32,228 nucleotides of DNA, from assembly GCA_946534145.1 (NCBI GenBank), contig CAMNCH010000014.1:1-32228 (forward strand). Direction: 5' to 3'. The position numbers were made by a program, and so were the translations under genes. The stretch's first letter is position 1. Every line of letters begins with the position of its first letter. The notes beneath the pieces were generated by a model, which worked only from the letters and a program-made list of their open reading frames with translations, did no database searches and was not told the origin of the DNA. Positions 20,996 to 30,121 of the stretch are shown here, one piece after another. The stretch comes from an uncultured Lachnospiraceae bacterium (GTDB taxonomy: Bacteria > Bacillota > Clostridia > Lachnospirales > Lachnospiraceae).

Positions 20996-21796
20996 TCAAT
21001 GTTTAAGTTCATAGTAAAACAAATACTGCTGTATCACTCCCGCTACCCCTTTAAAGTACCCGTGATTGAAGCCTTCGGGATAATATTTTGCCAGAAGCTG
21101 TTTAACATGGGTATCGATGGGGAAAGCATCGATGTGATGAAGTCCGAAAAGACATATGCAGTCCGCAACCTTGGGGCCGATGCCCTTGTGCTTTAAGAGT
21201 TCTGCTCTCGCAGAGGCATAGTCCAAGGTTTTTAATTCATTAAGCCATTCGGGATGAGCAGCCCCATACTCATACATTTCTTTAAGATAAGGCACCCGAT
21301 AGCCAAGTCCCAGGTTGACCTGCTCGAATATCGCAGGGTCTATGTCCCGAGGTCCCGGAAAAGAAAAAGCCTCCTCAGCCCCCAATGCCTTAATTCTGGC
21401 CTCGCGGCACAAAGCCTCCACACTTCCCTTGATTCTTGAAATATTGTTATTCTGGGAAATAAGAAAACTGATAATAATCTCCCACAGATCCTGCTTAAGA
21501 ATTCTGATACCCCGTCCGCACTCAAAGGCCTCAAGAAGATGGGCATCCCCTGAACCTTTAATGAGCTTTTCAATGCCGCAATAATCCGTATCCAGGTCAA
21601 AATAAGGAGCCCAGATATCCTTCCATTCTTTTTCCGTGCAGCTTAGTTCAAACTCATCTTCTTTAAGTCTGTGTATATCAAGAACGCGCCCGAATGCAGT
21701 CACACTGACACATCCCGGCGCATTTTCTTTCCACCGGAAGCACTGACCGCTTCCGGCGATTTCATTAACATCAAAATGATCTATATGTTTTTTCAC
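20996..21796 (-). CDS. ogg: 8-oxoguanine DNA glycosylase (OGG1-type)
   Basis: A 266-residue HhH-GPD base-excision repair enzyme. The N-terminal domain has the OGG1 hallmark SGQCFRW, and the core has LWEIIISFLISQNNNISRI. The helix-hairpin-helix KHKGIGPKVADC contains the catalytic lysine (in human OGG1 the equivalent is GVGTKVADC, Lys249), and FPIDTHV contains the catalytic aspartate. It therefore matches the bifunctional OGG group and not AlkA. The start is GTG at 21794-21796 with GAGG six bases upstream. It begins eight bases after the AAA+ gene, whose stop codon lies beside its ribosome site, so the two are probably co-transcribed. Confidence 0.92.
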   Translation of the reverse strand: MKKHIDHFDVNEIAGSGQCFRWKENAPGCVSVTAFGRVLDIHRLKEDEFELSCTEKEWKDIWAPYFDLDTDYCGIEKLIKGSGDAHLLEAFECGRGIRILKQDLWEIIISFLISQNNNISRIKGSVEALCREARIKALGAEEAFSFPGPRDIDPAIFEQVNLGLGYRVPYLKEMYEYGAAHPEWLNELKTLDYASARAELLKHKGIGPKVADCICLFGLHHIDAFPIDTHVKQLLAKYYPEGFNHGYFKGVAGVIQQYLFYYELKH

Positions 21797-21804
21797 GCTT
21801 AACC

Positions 21805-23829
21805 TCAGCCGTTAACATCGCTTAAATCAAAGTCTTCGCTTGTAAGGGTGGACATATCCGCCTCCGTATCCTTGACAAGACGCTTGGACTGATTGAGGAT
21901 AGCCTCCTCAACCTTGTTACGAACCAGACGACCGTTGCCCGCATCTCTTGCGCGAACCGCCTGAACCGCATTGTAATAAGTCAAAAGATTGGTCTTGGCG
22001 CCCTCATCGATAACGTATCCCTTGGACTTCGCAATAATAACGGAAATATCCAAAAGTTCCTGACCGGTGTAATCCGGGAAGTTAACGACGTTGGGGAATC
22101 TGCTCTTAAGACCCGAGTTGGAGGTTAAGAACTCCTCCATTTCGTTGGAATAGCCCGCCAAAATTACGATAAGGTTGTCTCTGTTGTCTTCTATTCCCTT
22201 AACAAGGGTATCTATGGCTTCAAGTCCGAAGGAATCGTCCTTGCCTCTGTACAAAGAATATGCCTCGTCGATAAAGAGCACACCGCCGATTGCGGACTGA
22301 AGCACCTGATTGGTAAGGGGAGCCGTATGACCCACGTATTTGCCTACCAGATCCGCACGGGACACTTCTACCAGCTGACCGCCGGTAAGGATACCAATGG
22401 CCTTAAGATAACGGCTTACGATACGCGCAATGGTGGTCTTACCTGTACCGGGGTTACCCGTAAATATCATGTGTTTGGACACTTCGGAAGCCTTTAAACC
22501 TGCCTCGCGACGTTTCTTCTGAACGGTATAGTATTCTTCAAGGCTGAAGATGTAGTCCTTAATCTCCTTAAGGCCCACAATCTCATCCATTTCTTTCTTG
22601 ACGCTTTCAAGCTCGCCCATGTAAACACCGGGAAGAGCATCCAGAAGCTTTCTGTCGGTGCCGTCGATGGTGGCGGAAACGTTACCCTCCTTAACCGTCA
22701 AAAGAACTTCTTTCTCCTCCGTAAAGTCTTCCTCAAGCTTAAGCTGGGCAAGAGCCTTTACGCAGTCGTCGTAGAAATCGAGAATGCCCTGAAGCCCGGC
22801 GTTTTTGCCTGCCAGGGTGACGCTGTAGTTAATGAAGGCATCGTCTTCTTTGATATTAAACTTAAACTGTTTGGAGGATACGCGCTTTAAGGTATCCATT
22901 TCCTTAAGAGAAATCTTCTTAAGGGCCTCATCGTCCAAAGCCTTGGTGGCGCATACGTCACCGAGGGCGTTTATGAAGGGAGCTCCGAACTTGTCGGCAA
23001 GCTTCTCAAGGGATTTGTCGCTTACGAAAACAATATATTTGTCCTTGGCATATAATGCGCCTACGGTTTCGCTGGCAAGAGCGTTGGGAACGTTTACGAG
23101 CTGACCGTTCTGGCTTACATATCTTTCGTTTAATGCACATTTACCCTTTATTACAAGGTCACAAAGCCTGGTGGCAAGGGAAGTGTGGCATTCTTTGAAG
23201 TTCTCAAATACTATAACTTCCGCTTTGGAATTAAGAGCCGAATATAAGTCCTGTAAGAACAGCTTCTCCTCGGTGGCACCGGGGTAGAGAGCCAGGTCTA
23301 TGGTGCGGATTGCATCGGTCTTTAATACTCTTCTTTTGCTGAGTTCCTTAACGATGGTATTAAGTGCGAGATGCTTGCCCGTGCAGGAAGGACCCGTAAT
23401 ATAGATGCAGTTCTTGGGGGCATCGCCTTCGGGTGCAAGAACGAGCGGTCTCTTAAAGGCTATAACAAGCTTTTTCACAAACTCATCCTGGCCGTAAACG
23501 GTACCTGTAACGGCTTCCTTTAAATCTGCAAAAGCATTGACCGCTTCCTCGTCCTTGACGGTTTCGTGAGTGGTGGTCTCGACAATCTTCTGATTCTGCT
23601 CGGTAAAGCCCTCAAGCTCCTTGGAAAAAGCATCGAGGTCGCTTCCGAAATTCAAGGATTCCATATCAAAAGTAGGCGCAAGTCCGCGGCCGGTTACCTT
23701 CTCAAGATTGTCAAGAAGTGTGCCGCCGTAACGTTTCTTGCGGGCCTGTGCTCTGTTTATTTCCTCTTCCGTATAATTATTCCTGGGGCCAAGAAGTGAG
23801 TTTAATGCCTCATCAACCGGATCTCTCAT
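21805..23829 (-). CDS. two-module AAA+ ATPase, CbxX/SpoVK type
   Basis: A 674-residue cytosolic protein. The first 110 residues are a polar N-terminal region. Module 1 (about 110-340) has Walker A GPSCTGKH (146-153) but a weak Walker B (VIVFENF), so ATP hydrolysis there is doubtful; it is Clp-like in outline. Module 2 (about 400-640) is a standard CbxX/CfqX/SpoVK AAA+ domain: Walker A GNPGTGKT (458-465), the pore-like segment ADLVGKYVGHTA, Walker B VLFIDEAYS (Walker B aspartate/glutamate at 520-521) and an arginine finger region LKSRFPN. The ATG at 23829 has AGGAG eight bases upstream; a longer frame from 23934 lacks one. The partner or substrate is unknown. Neighbours give no clue other than ogg downstream. 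Confidence 0.88.
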   Translation of the reverse strand: MRDPVDEALNSLLGPRNNYTEEEINRAQARKKRYGGTLLDNLEKVTGRGLAPTFDMESLNFGSDLDAFSKELEGFTEQNQKIVETTTHETVKDEEAVNAFADLKEAVTGTVYGQDEFVKKLVIAFKRPLVLAPEGDAPKNCIYITGPSCTGKHLALNTIVKELSKRRVLKTDAIRTIDLALYPGATEEKLFLQDLYSALNSKAEVIVFENFKECHTSLATRLCDLVIKGKCALNERYVSQNGQLVNVPNALASETVGALYAKDKYIVFVSDKSLEKLADKFGAPFINALGDVCATKALDDEALKKISLKEMDTLKRVSSKQFKFNIKEDDAFINYSVTLAGKNAGLQGILDFYDDCVKALAQLKLEEDFTEEKEVLLTVKEGNVSATIDGTDRKLLDALPGVYMGELESVKKEMDEIVGLKEIKDYIFSLEEYYTVQKKRREAGLKASEVSKHMIFTGNPGTGKTTIARIVSRYLKAIGILTGGQLVEVSRADLVGKYVGHTAPLTNQVLQSAIGGVLFIDEAYSLYRGKDDSFGLEAIDTLVKGIEDNRDNLIVILAGYSNEMEEFLTSNSGLKSRFPNVVNFPDYTGQELLDISVIIAKSKGYVIDEGAKTNLLTYYNAVQAVRARDAGNGRLVRNKVEEAILNQSKRLVKDTEADMSTLTSEDFDLSDVNG

Positions 23830-23871
23830 TATTAATTCTCCTAAATTGTCTTTAAATTTTTTACTTATTCT

Positions 23872-23900
23872 AATATAATCTAAAAGAACGAAGTTGTGAA
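23872..23900 (-). promoter_or_regulatory. promoter of the AAA+/ogg operon
   Basis: Minus strand: -35 TTCACA (23895-23900), a 17-bp spacer and -10 TATATT (23872-23877), about 45 bases before the start. No equally clear promoter is seen for the divergent ABC operon in the 110-base gap. Confidence 0.65.
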
Positions 23901-23940
23901 GAAAAACATATGAAATTTCGTAAAAAGGGGTCAAAACGAC

Positions 23941-25044
23941 ATGAAAGTCATTCTAAAAAATCTTACCAAAAAATTCCCTAACAGAAACAAAAAAATCAAA
24001 GAAGACGTTATAGCCGTGGACAATTTCGATTTCGAGATTCCCGACGGCAAATTAATAGGGCTTCTGGGTCCGTCGGGCTGCGGCAAGAGCACCACTCTTA
24101 ACATGATAAGCGGTCTTGAGAAGCCCACAAGCGGACGCATTTTCTTTGGCGACGACGATGTTACGGACCTTCCCGCCGAGCACAGAGGCGTGGGACTTGT
24201 GTTCCAGAATTATGCCCTCTACCCTCACCTTACGGTACGGCAGAACATCATCTTCCCCCTTCAGAACCTTAAGGGTGACAAAAAAATGACCAAAGAAGCC
24301 ATGGACGCCAAAGCCGATGAAGTAGCGGGTCTTGTTCAGATAAGCGAATATATGGACAGACGTCCTTCGGAGCTTTCCGGCGGTCAGCAGCAGCGTGTGG
24401 CGATTGCGAGAGCTTTGGTTAAGACGCCGAGGGTTTTACTTCTCGACGAGCCCCTTAGTAACCTTGATGCCCGCCTAAGGCTTCAGACCCGTGAAGAAAT
24501 CAAAAGAATACAGCGCGAAACCGGCGTTACCACCATCTTCGTAACCCATGACCAGGAAGAAGCCATGAGTATTTCCGACATGATAGTGGTTATGAAGGAC
24601 GGCCGCCTCATGCAGATGGACAAGCCCCAGCAGGTTTACGACGACCCTCAGAATTTCTTTGTGGCCAAGTTTCTCGGAACTCCCGCCATTAATACATTTG
24701 ACGGAACGGTTAAGGGTGAAAAGCTTTACATTGGCGACTCCGCCGTTTTGGATGTGCCCGGAGTCAAAGACGGTGATGTTTACGTAGGTATTCGTCCCGA
24801 AGGCTTTATTCCCGACAAAAACGGTCCCCTCGAGTGCGACCTGTCTGCGGTTGAAGTTATGGGAAGGGACACCAGCATCGTCTCCTCTCACCCCGCCATG
24901 ACGGTTGTGGCCATCCGTTCCATTATCCTTTCGGAGGACAGACCTCCCGCAGACCTTACAAAGGTTCGATTCTCTTTAAAGCCTTACAAGGTTCTTCTTT
25001 TTGACAAAGAAACAGAAAAGCGCATTTACTTTGACATTAAGTGA
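23941..25044 (+). CDS. sugar-type ABC importer ATPase (MalK/UgpC/MsmK-like)
   Basis: A 367-residue ATPase with every motif intact: Walker A GPSGCGKST, Q-loop VFQNYALYPHLTV, signature LSGGQQQRVAIARAL, Walker B VLLLDEPLSNLD and the switch histidine in FVTHDQEEA. The C-terminal 130 residues form the OB/TOBE regulatory domain of the CUT1 class (VYVGIRPEGF). The ribosome site is modest (AAGGGG ten bases before the ATG). It heads a four-gene operon with two permeases and a binding protein. Placing the ATPase first is less usual, since many CUT1 operons lack a dedicated ATPase. The substrate is probably an oligosaccharide or glycerophosphate-like compound; not determined. Confidence 0.95.
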   Translation: MKVILKNLTKKFPNRNKKIKEDVIAVDNFDFEIPDGKLIGLLGPSGCGKSTTLNMISGLEKPTSGRIFFGDDDVTDLPAEHRGVGLVFQNYALYPHLTVRQNIIFPLQNLKGDKKMTKEAMDAKADEVAGLVQISEYMDRRPSELSGGQQQRVAIARALVKTPRVLLLDEPLSNLDARLRLQTREEIKRIQRETGVTTIFVTHDQEEAMSISDMIVVMKDGRLMQMDKPQQVYDDPQNFFVAKFLGTPAINTFDGTVKGEKLYIGDSAVLDVPGVKDGDVYVGIRPEGFIPDKNGPLECDLSAVEVMGRDTSIVSSHPAMTVVAIRSIILSEDRPPADLTKVRFSLKPYKVLLFDKETEKRIYFDIK

Positions 25045-25054
25045 GGATTGAATC

Positions 25055-25948
25055 ATGAGTAAATTAAAGTCTTTAAAAGGGTGGCTGTATCTGCTTCCCG
25101 CAATATTGTTTTTGGGTTTCTTTATGGTCTATCCCCTTATTGATGTGGTGATGTATTCTTTCGAGGAAGGATACAATTTCGCTTCGCAGTCCCACTTCGG
25201 ATACGGCCTTTACAACTTTAAATATGTGCTTCACGACCCTTACTTTTTGCAGGCGGTCAAGAACACCTTTATTATCGTTATCATTACGGTGCCCTTATCC
25301 ACGGGAATCGCGCTTTTAATCTCCCTCGGGCTTAATTCCATAAAGCCTTTGAAGGAGCTCTTCCAGACGGTTTACTTTCTGCCCTACGTAACCAATACTC
25401 TTGCTGTAGGTCTTGTTTTTATGATTCTGTTCAAAAAAACGGCTTACTCGGAGGGACTTGTAAACCTTCTTCTTAACTCTCTAGGCATGTCGTCGGTAGA
25501 CTTTATCGACGGACCTTACTGGGCCAAGATTTTTGTAATGTGCTTCTACACCATCTGGGTGGTAATGCCTTTTAAGATATTGATACTTACCAGCGCCCTT
25601 GCGGGTGTCAAAAAAGACTACTACAATGCCGCAAGAGTTGACGGAACCTCGAAATTCAGAATCTTTTACAAGATTACGCTTCCCATGATAAGCCCCATGA
25701 TTTTTTATCTTGTGATTACGGGCTTTATCGGCGCGTTTAAGGCCTATTCCGATGAGGTGGCAATATTCGGCACCAACCTTAACGCAGCGGGCATGAACAC
25801 GATTGTGGGCTATGTATACGATATGCTCTACGGTAATTCGGGCGGCTATCCGTCATATGCTTCGGCGGCGTCCCTGATTCTTTTTGCAATAGTGTTCACC
25901 ATAACCGTTATCAACTTACTCATCAGTAAGAAAAACGTACAATATTAG
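25055..25948 (+). CDS. sugar-type ABC importer permease 1 (MalF/UgpA-like)
   Basis: A 297-residue inner-membrane permease with six helices (first at LYLLPAILFLGFFMVYPL). The EAA loop that docks the ATPase is seen as YYNAARVDGTSKFRIFYKITLP. It starts ten bases after the ATPase gene. It pairs with the next gene to form the CUT1-type membrane channel. Confidence 0.95.
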   Translation: MSKLKSLKGWLYLLPAILFLGFFMVYPLIDVVMYSFEEGYNFASQSHFGYGLYNFKYVLHDPYFLQAVKNTFIIVIITVPLSTGIALLISLGLNSIKPLKELFQTVYFLPYVTNTLAVGLVFMILFKKTAYSEGLVNLLLNSLGMSSVDFIDGPYWAKIFVMCFYTIWVVMPFKILILTSALAGVKKDYYNAARVDGTSKFRIFYKITLPMISPMIFYLVITGFIGAFKAYSDEVAIFGTNLNAAGMNTIVGYVYDMLYGNSGGYPSYASAASLILFAIVFTITVINLLISKKNVQY

Positions 25949-25957
25949 GAGGGAGCC

Positions 25958-26839
25958 ATGGCAGATTTGACATATGAAGATCTTCAGAAAATAGAAAAAC
26001 GCGCCAAAGTTTCCGGCTCCGTGTCCAAAACGGTTACTTACATTCTTTTGACATTTTGGGGACTTATAGTGCTGTTTCCTTTTTACTGGATGGTGCTTAC
26101 CTCCATTAAGAGCTACAGTTCCTACAATTCGGAGTACATTCCCAAATTTATAGCCACCCACCCTACGGTGCAGAATTATTTTGACGCTTTTACGACGGTT
26201 AATCTTTCGAGGTATTTCCTCAATACCGTTGTTTTTACGCTTCTTACCACGGCGATAATGATGGTGGTTACGGTCCTTGCGGCTTTTGCTTTTGCAAGGC
26301 TTGATTTTAAGGGCAAGAATATTACTTTCGCCATCTTTCTGTCCCTTATGATGATACCCACCGAGCTTGTGGTCATTACCAATTACGTTACCATCACCAA
26401 CTGGCATATGCGTAACACCTTCGCGGGTCTCATACTTCCCAGCGTCGCTTCCGTTTTCTACATTTACCTCTTAAAAGAAAACTTCGAGCAGGTGCCCGAG
26501 GAGCTCTATAAAGCGGCCAAAGTTGACGGAACTTCGGACCTTAAATACCTGATTAAGGTCTTAATACCCATCAACAAGCCCACCATCATCACCATACTTA
26601 TCTTGAAGGTAATCGAATGCTGGAACTCCTACGTTTGGCCGAGACTTGTTACGGACAAAGAAACCCATTTCCTGGTTTCAAACGGTATTCAGGAGATTCG
26701 TGAAAACGGCTTCGGCCGTGAGAATATCCCTGCCATGATGGCGGCGGTTGTGGTAATCTCCCTTCCCCTTGTGATTTTGTTCCTTATTTTCCATAAACGC
26801 ATTATGGAAGGGGTTTCGAGAGGAGGTACAAAAGGATGA
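25958..26839 (+). CDS. sugar-type ABC importer permease 2 (MalG/UgpE-like)
   Basis: A 293-residue permease with six helices. The N-terminal helix is TYILLTFWGLIVLFPFYW, followed by the typical MVLTSIKS. The EAA loop is LYKAAKVDGTSDLKYLIKVLIP. AGGAGGG lies just before the ATG at 25958. Its stop overlaps the start of the binding-protein gene (ATGA), so translation is coupled. Confidence 0.95.
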   Translation: MADLTYEDLQKIEKRAKVSGSVSKTVTYILLTFWGLIVLFPFYWMVLTSIKSYSSYNSEYIPKFIATHPTVQNYFDAFTTVNLSRYFLNTVVFTLLTTAIMMVVTVLAAFAFARLDFKGKNITFAIFLSLMMIPTELVVITNYVTITNWHMRNTFAGLILPSVASVFYIYLLKENFEQVPEELYKAAKVDGTSDLKYLIKVLIPINKPTIITILILKVIECWNSYVWPRLVTDKETHFLVSNGIQEIRENGFGRENIPAMMAAVVVISLPLVILFLIFHKRIMEGVSRGGTKG

Positions 26840-28446
26840 GAAAAACTTTTGCGCTCCTTACAAAGATTCTTTTGCCTTTATCGCTCATCGCTCTTACGGG
26901 CTGCCACGGTTCCAAGGGGCTTCCTTCTTTTGAAGTGCCCGAAACCTTTGATGAGTCAAAAGAATACAATATAACCTTCTGGGCCAAAAACGATACCAAC
27001 ATCACCCAGGCCAATATTTACAATCAGGCCATAAAGGATTTTGAGGAACTCTACCCCAATATCCACGTAAATATGAGGCTTTACACCGATTACGGACGTA
27101 TTTACAACGACGTAATCACCAATATTTCCACCCGCACCACGCCAAACGTGTGCATAACCTATCCCGACCATATTGCCACCTATCTCACCGGTGCCAATAC
27201 GGTGGTGCCCCTTGATGCGCTGATGGCGGATTCGCGCTACGGACTTAAGGGTTCTTCCCTTAAATACGAGGCTCCCGGAGATATTGTTCCCAAGTTTGCC
27301 GAGGAGGTTAAGCTTTCCGGCATCTCCTACGCCATACCTTACATGCGCTCCACGGAGGCATGTTATGTAAACAAGACTATGGTTGAAAAACTGGGCTACA
27401 CTCTCCCCGACACCCTCACCTGGGACTTTGTCTGGGAAGTGTCCGAAAAGGCCATGGAGAAAGACTCTGACGGCAACTTTAAGATTAACGGTCAGAAGGT
27501 TATGATTCCCTTCATCTACAAGTCCACCGACAATATGATGATTCAGATGATGCGTCAAAAGAACGCGGGCTTCTCCGATGAAGAGGGTAATATCCTTCTT
27601 TTTAACGACACGGCCAAAGAGCTGCTTGAAGAAATAGCAGTTCATGCGGGGACAGGTTCTTTTTCCACCTTCAAAATATCCAGTTACCCCGGCAACTTCT
27701 TAAATGCGGGTCAGTGCATATTTGCAATCGACTCCACCGCCGGTGCCACCTGGATGGGACCTCACGCCACCAATCACGATATTTCCGAAGACAAACTGGT
27801 GGACTTTGACATGGTGGTTACCAGAATTCCCCAGTTTGATACTTCCAACCCCGTCATGATATCCCAGGGTCCTTCCATCTGTGTATTCAACAAAGAAGAC
27901 CCCGAGGAAGTTCTGGCATCCTGGCTCTTTGCCCAGTACATGATTACGTCGGACATTCAGATAGCCTACTCTTCCACCGAAGGCTACATTCCCGTTACGG
28001 AGAAGGCTTTAAATGACCCTTCCTACCTTGATTACCTGTCCAAAGAAGGCATCGACAACGACCTACACTATGGGCCCAAGATTAAAGCCTCCAAGCTCTT
28101 AATCGACAATATAGACCGCACTTTCATAACCCCCGTCTTTAACGGTTCCGCATCCTTAAGAGATGCAGCCGGACAGCTTATCGAAAGTACCACCAAGTCC
28201 ATGAGGCGCAAAGAAACCGTGGATGATGCCTACTTTACAAAGCTTTATAAAGACACAAGAAGCTTATACCACCTTGACTCCGTATCCAAAGCAAATACCG
28301 ACGGCAGCGAGAAAAAAGAATTTGCTCCTCTTCCTCTTACATCCAAAATCCTGCTTTTTGCCCTTCTTTTTACATGGGTGGGAATCGGTGCCTTTTATCT
28401 TCGCGGTGTCATCAAAAAAGCATATGGTAAAAATAACCATAAATAG
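26836..28446 (+). CDS. ABC importer substrate-binding lipoprotein with C-terminal membrane helix
   Basis: A 536-residue extracellular solute-binding protein family 1 (UgpB/MalE-like) member. A signal peptide ends in the lipobox ALTGC (Cys23), so it is lipid-anchored. The binding fold runs from about residue 40 (YNITFWAKND) to 480. The C-terminus then has an extra helix (about 505-523, ILLFALLFTWVGIGAFYLRG) followed by a basic tail KKAYGK, which should span the membrane with its end inside. A double anchor (N-terminal lipid plus C-terminal helix) is unusual for this class. The gene sits last in the operon; AGGAGG at 26820-26825 serves it. No clear terminator follows. Confidence 0.92.
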   Translation: MRKTFALLTKILLPLSLIALTGCHGSKGLPSFEVPETFDESKEYNITFWAKNDTNITQANIYNQAIKDFEELYPNIHVNMRLYTDYGRIYNDVITNISTRTTPNVCITYPDHIATYLTGANTVVPLDALMADSRYGLKGSSLKYEAPGDIVPKFAEEVKLSGISYAIPYMRSTEACYVNKTMVEKLGYTLPDTLTWDFVWEVSEKAMEKDSDGNFKINGQKVMIPFIYKSTDNMMIQMMRQKNAGFSDEEGNILLFNDTAKELLEEIAVHAGTGSFSTFKISSYPGNFLNAGQCIFAIDSTAGATWMGPHATNHDISEDKLVDFDMVVTRIPQFDTSNPVMISQGPSICVFNKEDPEEVLASWLFAQYMITSDIQIAYSSTEGYIPVTEKALNDPSYLDYLSKEGIDNDLHYGPKIKASKLLIDNIDRTFITPVFNGSASLRDAAGQLIESTTKSMRRKETVDDAYFTKLYKDTRSLYHLDSVSKANTDGSEKKEFAPLPLTSKILLFALLFTWVGIGAFYLRGVIKKAYGKNNHK

Positions 28447-28479
28447 ATAAAAAATTAACAAAGTTTGGTAATATAAGCA

Positions 28480-28536
28480 TTGATTTGTAGCACAATTACG
28501 TTTATTATCGAAGTGTTAGGCGGAAAGAGTTTCCGC
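28480..28536 (+). promoter_or_regulatory. promoter and leader hairpin of the 28572 lipoprotein gene
   Basis: -35 TTGATT (28480-28485), a 17-bp spacer and -10 TATTAT (28503-28508). The leader then folds into a 7-bp hairpin GCGGAAA/TTTCCGC with a GAG loop (28520-28536), and a weaker ATACC/GGTAT hairpin lies just before the ribosome site. Confidence 0.75.
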
Positions 28537-28571
28537 ACCGATACCTATTAAGGGTATAAAGGAGGATTAAA

Positions 28572-29243
28572 ATGAAAAAATTAACAGCACTTGTATTGGC
28601 AGTTGTTTTCGCCCTCTCTCTTACAGCATGCGGCGGCGAAAAGGGCATGACTTACGCAGAGTACACCGCTGCTGCAGTTGACAGCGAGGTTACCGTGGAC
28701 GTATACGTTCAGGCTACTCAGTCATGGTGGGACAACAAAATCACCGTTTACGCAGCAGACAAAGACGGCGGTTACTTCATCTACAACATGGAATGCTCCG
28801 AAGAAGATTCCAAGAAGCTTACACCCGGTACCAAGATTCAGGTTAAGGGTCACAAGGGCGAATGGGCAGGCGAAGTTGAAGTTGTTGACGGAACCTTCAC
28901 CCTTCTCTCCGGCAAATCTTTCATAGCAGAAGCCAAGGACGTTACCGATAAGCTCGGCACCGACGAAATCGCTAACTTCCAGAACCAGCTCGTTTCCTTC
29001 AAGGACATGACCGTTGAAAGCGTTTCTTACAAGAACGATCAGCCCGGCGACGACATCTACGTAACCCTTTCCAAGGATGGCAACAACTACGATTTCTGCC
29101 TTGAGTACTACTTAAACGGCAGCGATGAAGCGTTCTACAACCTTGTAGGCGGCCTTACCGCAGGTCAGACCGTTGACGTTGAAGGTTACCTCTACTGGTA
29201 TGAAGGTCTTAACCCTCACATCACCAAAGTTACCGTTAAATAA
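28572..29243 (+). CDS. lipoprotein with two OB-fold-like repeats
   Basis: A 223-residue lipoprotein. The signal peptide MKKLTALVLAVVFALSLTAC has a good lipobox (LTAC, Cys20). The mature part holds two similar segments: SEVTVDVYVQATQSWWDNKITVYAADKDGGYFIYNM, then a G-x-x-I-x-V-K-G turn; and NQLVSFKDMTVESVSYKND...YVTLSKDGNNYDFCLEYYL, then GQTVDVEGYLYWYEG. Both have the strand order and closing 'V.G' turn of bacterial OB-fold extracellular repeats. No catalytic site is seen. AAAGGAGG lies seven bases before the ATG. It is transcribed alone. Function unknown; ligand binding at the cell surface is a guess. Confidence 0.8.
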   Translation: MKKLTALVLAVVFALSLTACGGEKGMTYAEYTAAAVDSEVTVDVYVQATQSWWDNKITVYAADKDGGYFIYNMECSEEDSKKLTPGTKIQVKGHKGEWAGEVEVVDGTFTLLSGKSFIAEAKDVTDKLGTDEIANFQNQLVSFKDMTVESVSYKNDQPGDDIYVTLSKDGNNYDFCLEYYLNGSDEAFYNLVGGLTAGQTVDVEGYLYWYEGLNPHITKVTVK

Positions 29244-29257
29244 TTAATTGCAATATA

Positions 29258-29285
29258 AAGCCCGAGGTCTTACGGCCTCGGGTTT
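29258..29285 (+). terminator. terminator after the lipoprotein gene (probably bidirectional)
   Basis: A stem of about ten pairs (AAGCCCGAGG with CCTCGGGTTT, one G-U pair) and an 8-base loop, then TTTTTCTTTTT on the plus strand. The minus strand has a weaker CTTTATATT tail and would serve the convergent FRG gene. Confidence 0.88.
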
Positions 29286-29302
29286 TTCTTTTTATCAGGT
29301 TT

Positions 29303-30118
29303 TTATTTATCATCCTTTTTGTTCACGTAATAATGTCTTCCCAGCCACTTTGACAATCCGTCAAGACCCGAATAAATGATTCTTTCGGAGATGTTCTGCT
29401 GGTCCAACATGTCGCGGATTCTCCAGCGCAGATCCTTGCTGATGACATATCTCACTGTATTATTCGTGTATTTGTCAAAGAATTCCTCGATGTTATTAAC
29501 CGCATCCGGCACAATGGCAAAGAAAGAATACTGATTGACGATACGTGGATCGATTGAAGGCGGCTCTACCACTACCATTGCGCTGTCCTGCATATCCTCG
29601 TCATACTGATCGAGGTCTGCGGCCACTTCGCTTAACATGTTAACGGTAAACACCGAAGTCTGGTTGTCCGATAACACCTTTTTGTAGCGTCCCGGAAGCA
29701 TGGCATGAAGCTCTTTAATGTCAATACGCCAGATAATGCAGTCATGAGCCGTCATATCATCAAGATTATGCTCGGTTGTGGCAAAATGAAGGGCTATAAG
29801 AGGCGACTGCGACCAGTCTAAAAGTCTCGTGGGCAGTCCGTGGTGCTGACCGAGAATCATCTGTCTCCAGACGCTCTTCTCAATAAGCGGGTCTTCCAGA
29901 CATCCGTATTTGGTAAAGTTATTAAGAATACAGGGCTCCAGCGCTTTTTTGGCACTCTTGCAGTTTCTGGAAAGGCTGGTGGTAAGTTTAAAATCCACAT
30001 CCGTCATGCCTCTGTACAGATACAGGCTTCTGTTTCTCTGAAGGTCGGGTCTGTACTCCTGCTCGGTAATAAGAGGGAGCACATCTTCAATTGTATTAAT
30101 CTCTACTGTTTTAATCAT
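29303..30118 (-). CDS. FRG domain protein
   Basis: A 271-residue soluble protein. The FRG domain (PF08867, named for the conserved F-R-G) covers about residues 28-120: SLYLYRGMTD, LTTSLSR and the strong motif GQHHGLPTRLLDWSQSPLIALHFA. Residues 120-271 include WRIDIKELH and IDPRIVNQYSFFAIV, usual in this family after the domain. The function of FRG proteins is not established; they occur in phage and variable regions as well as in housekeeping contexts. AAAGGGG lies seven bases before the ATG. It begins three bases after the Nudix gene stop, so the two are translated from one message. Confidence 0.9.
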   Translation of the reverse strand: MIKTVEINTIEDVLPLITEQEYRPDLQRNRSLYLYRGMTDVDFKLTTSLSRNCKSAKKALEPCILNNFTKYGCLEDPLIEKSVWRQMILGQHHGLPTRLLDWSQSPLIALHFATTEHNLDDMTAHDCIIWRIDIKELHAMLPGRYKKVLSDNQTSVFTVNMLSEVAADLDQYDEDMQDSAMVVVEPPSIDPRIVNQYSFFAIVPDAVNNIEEFFDKYTNNTVRYVISKDLRWRIRDMLDQQNISERIIYSGLDGLSKWLGRHYYVNKKDDK

Positions 30119-30121
30119 TCT

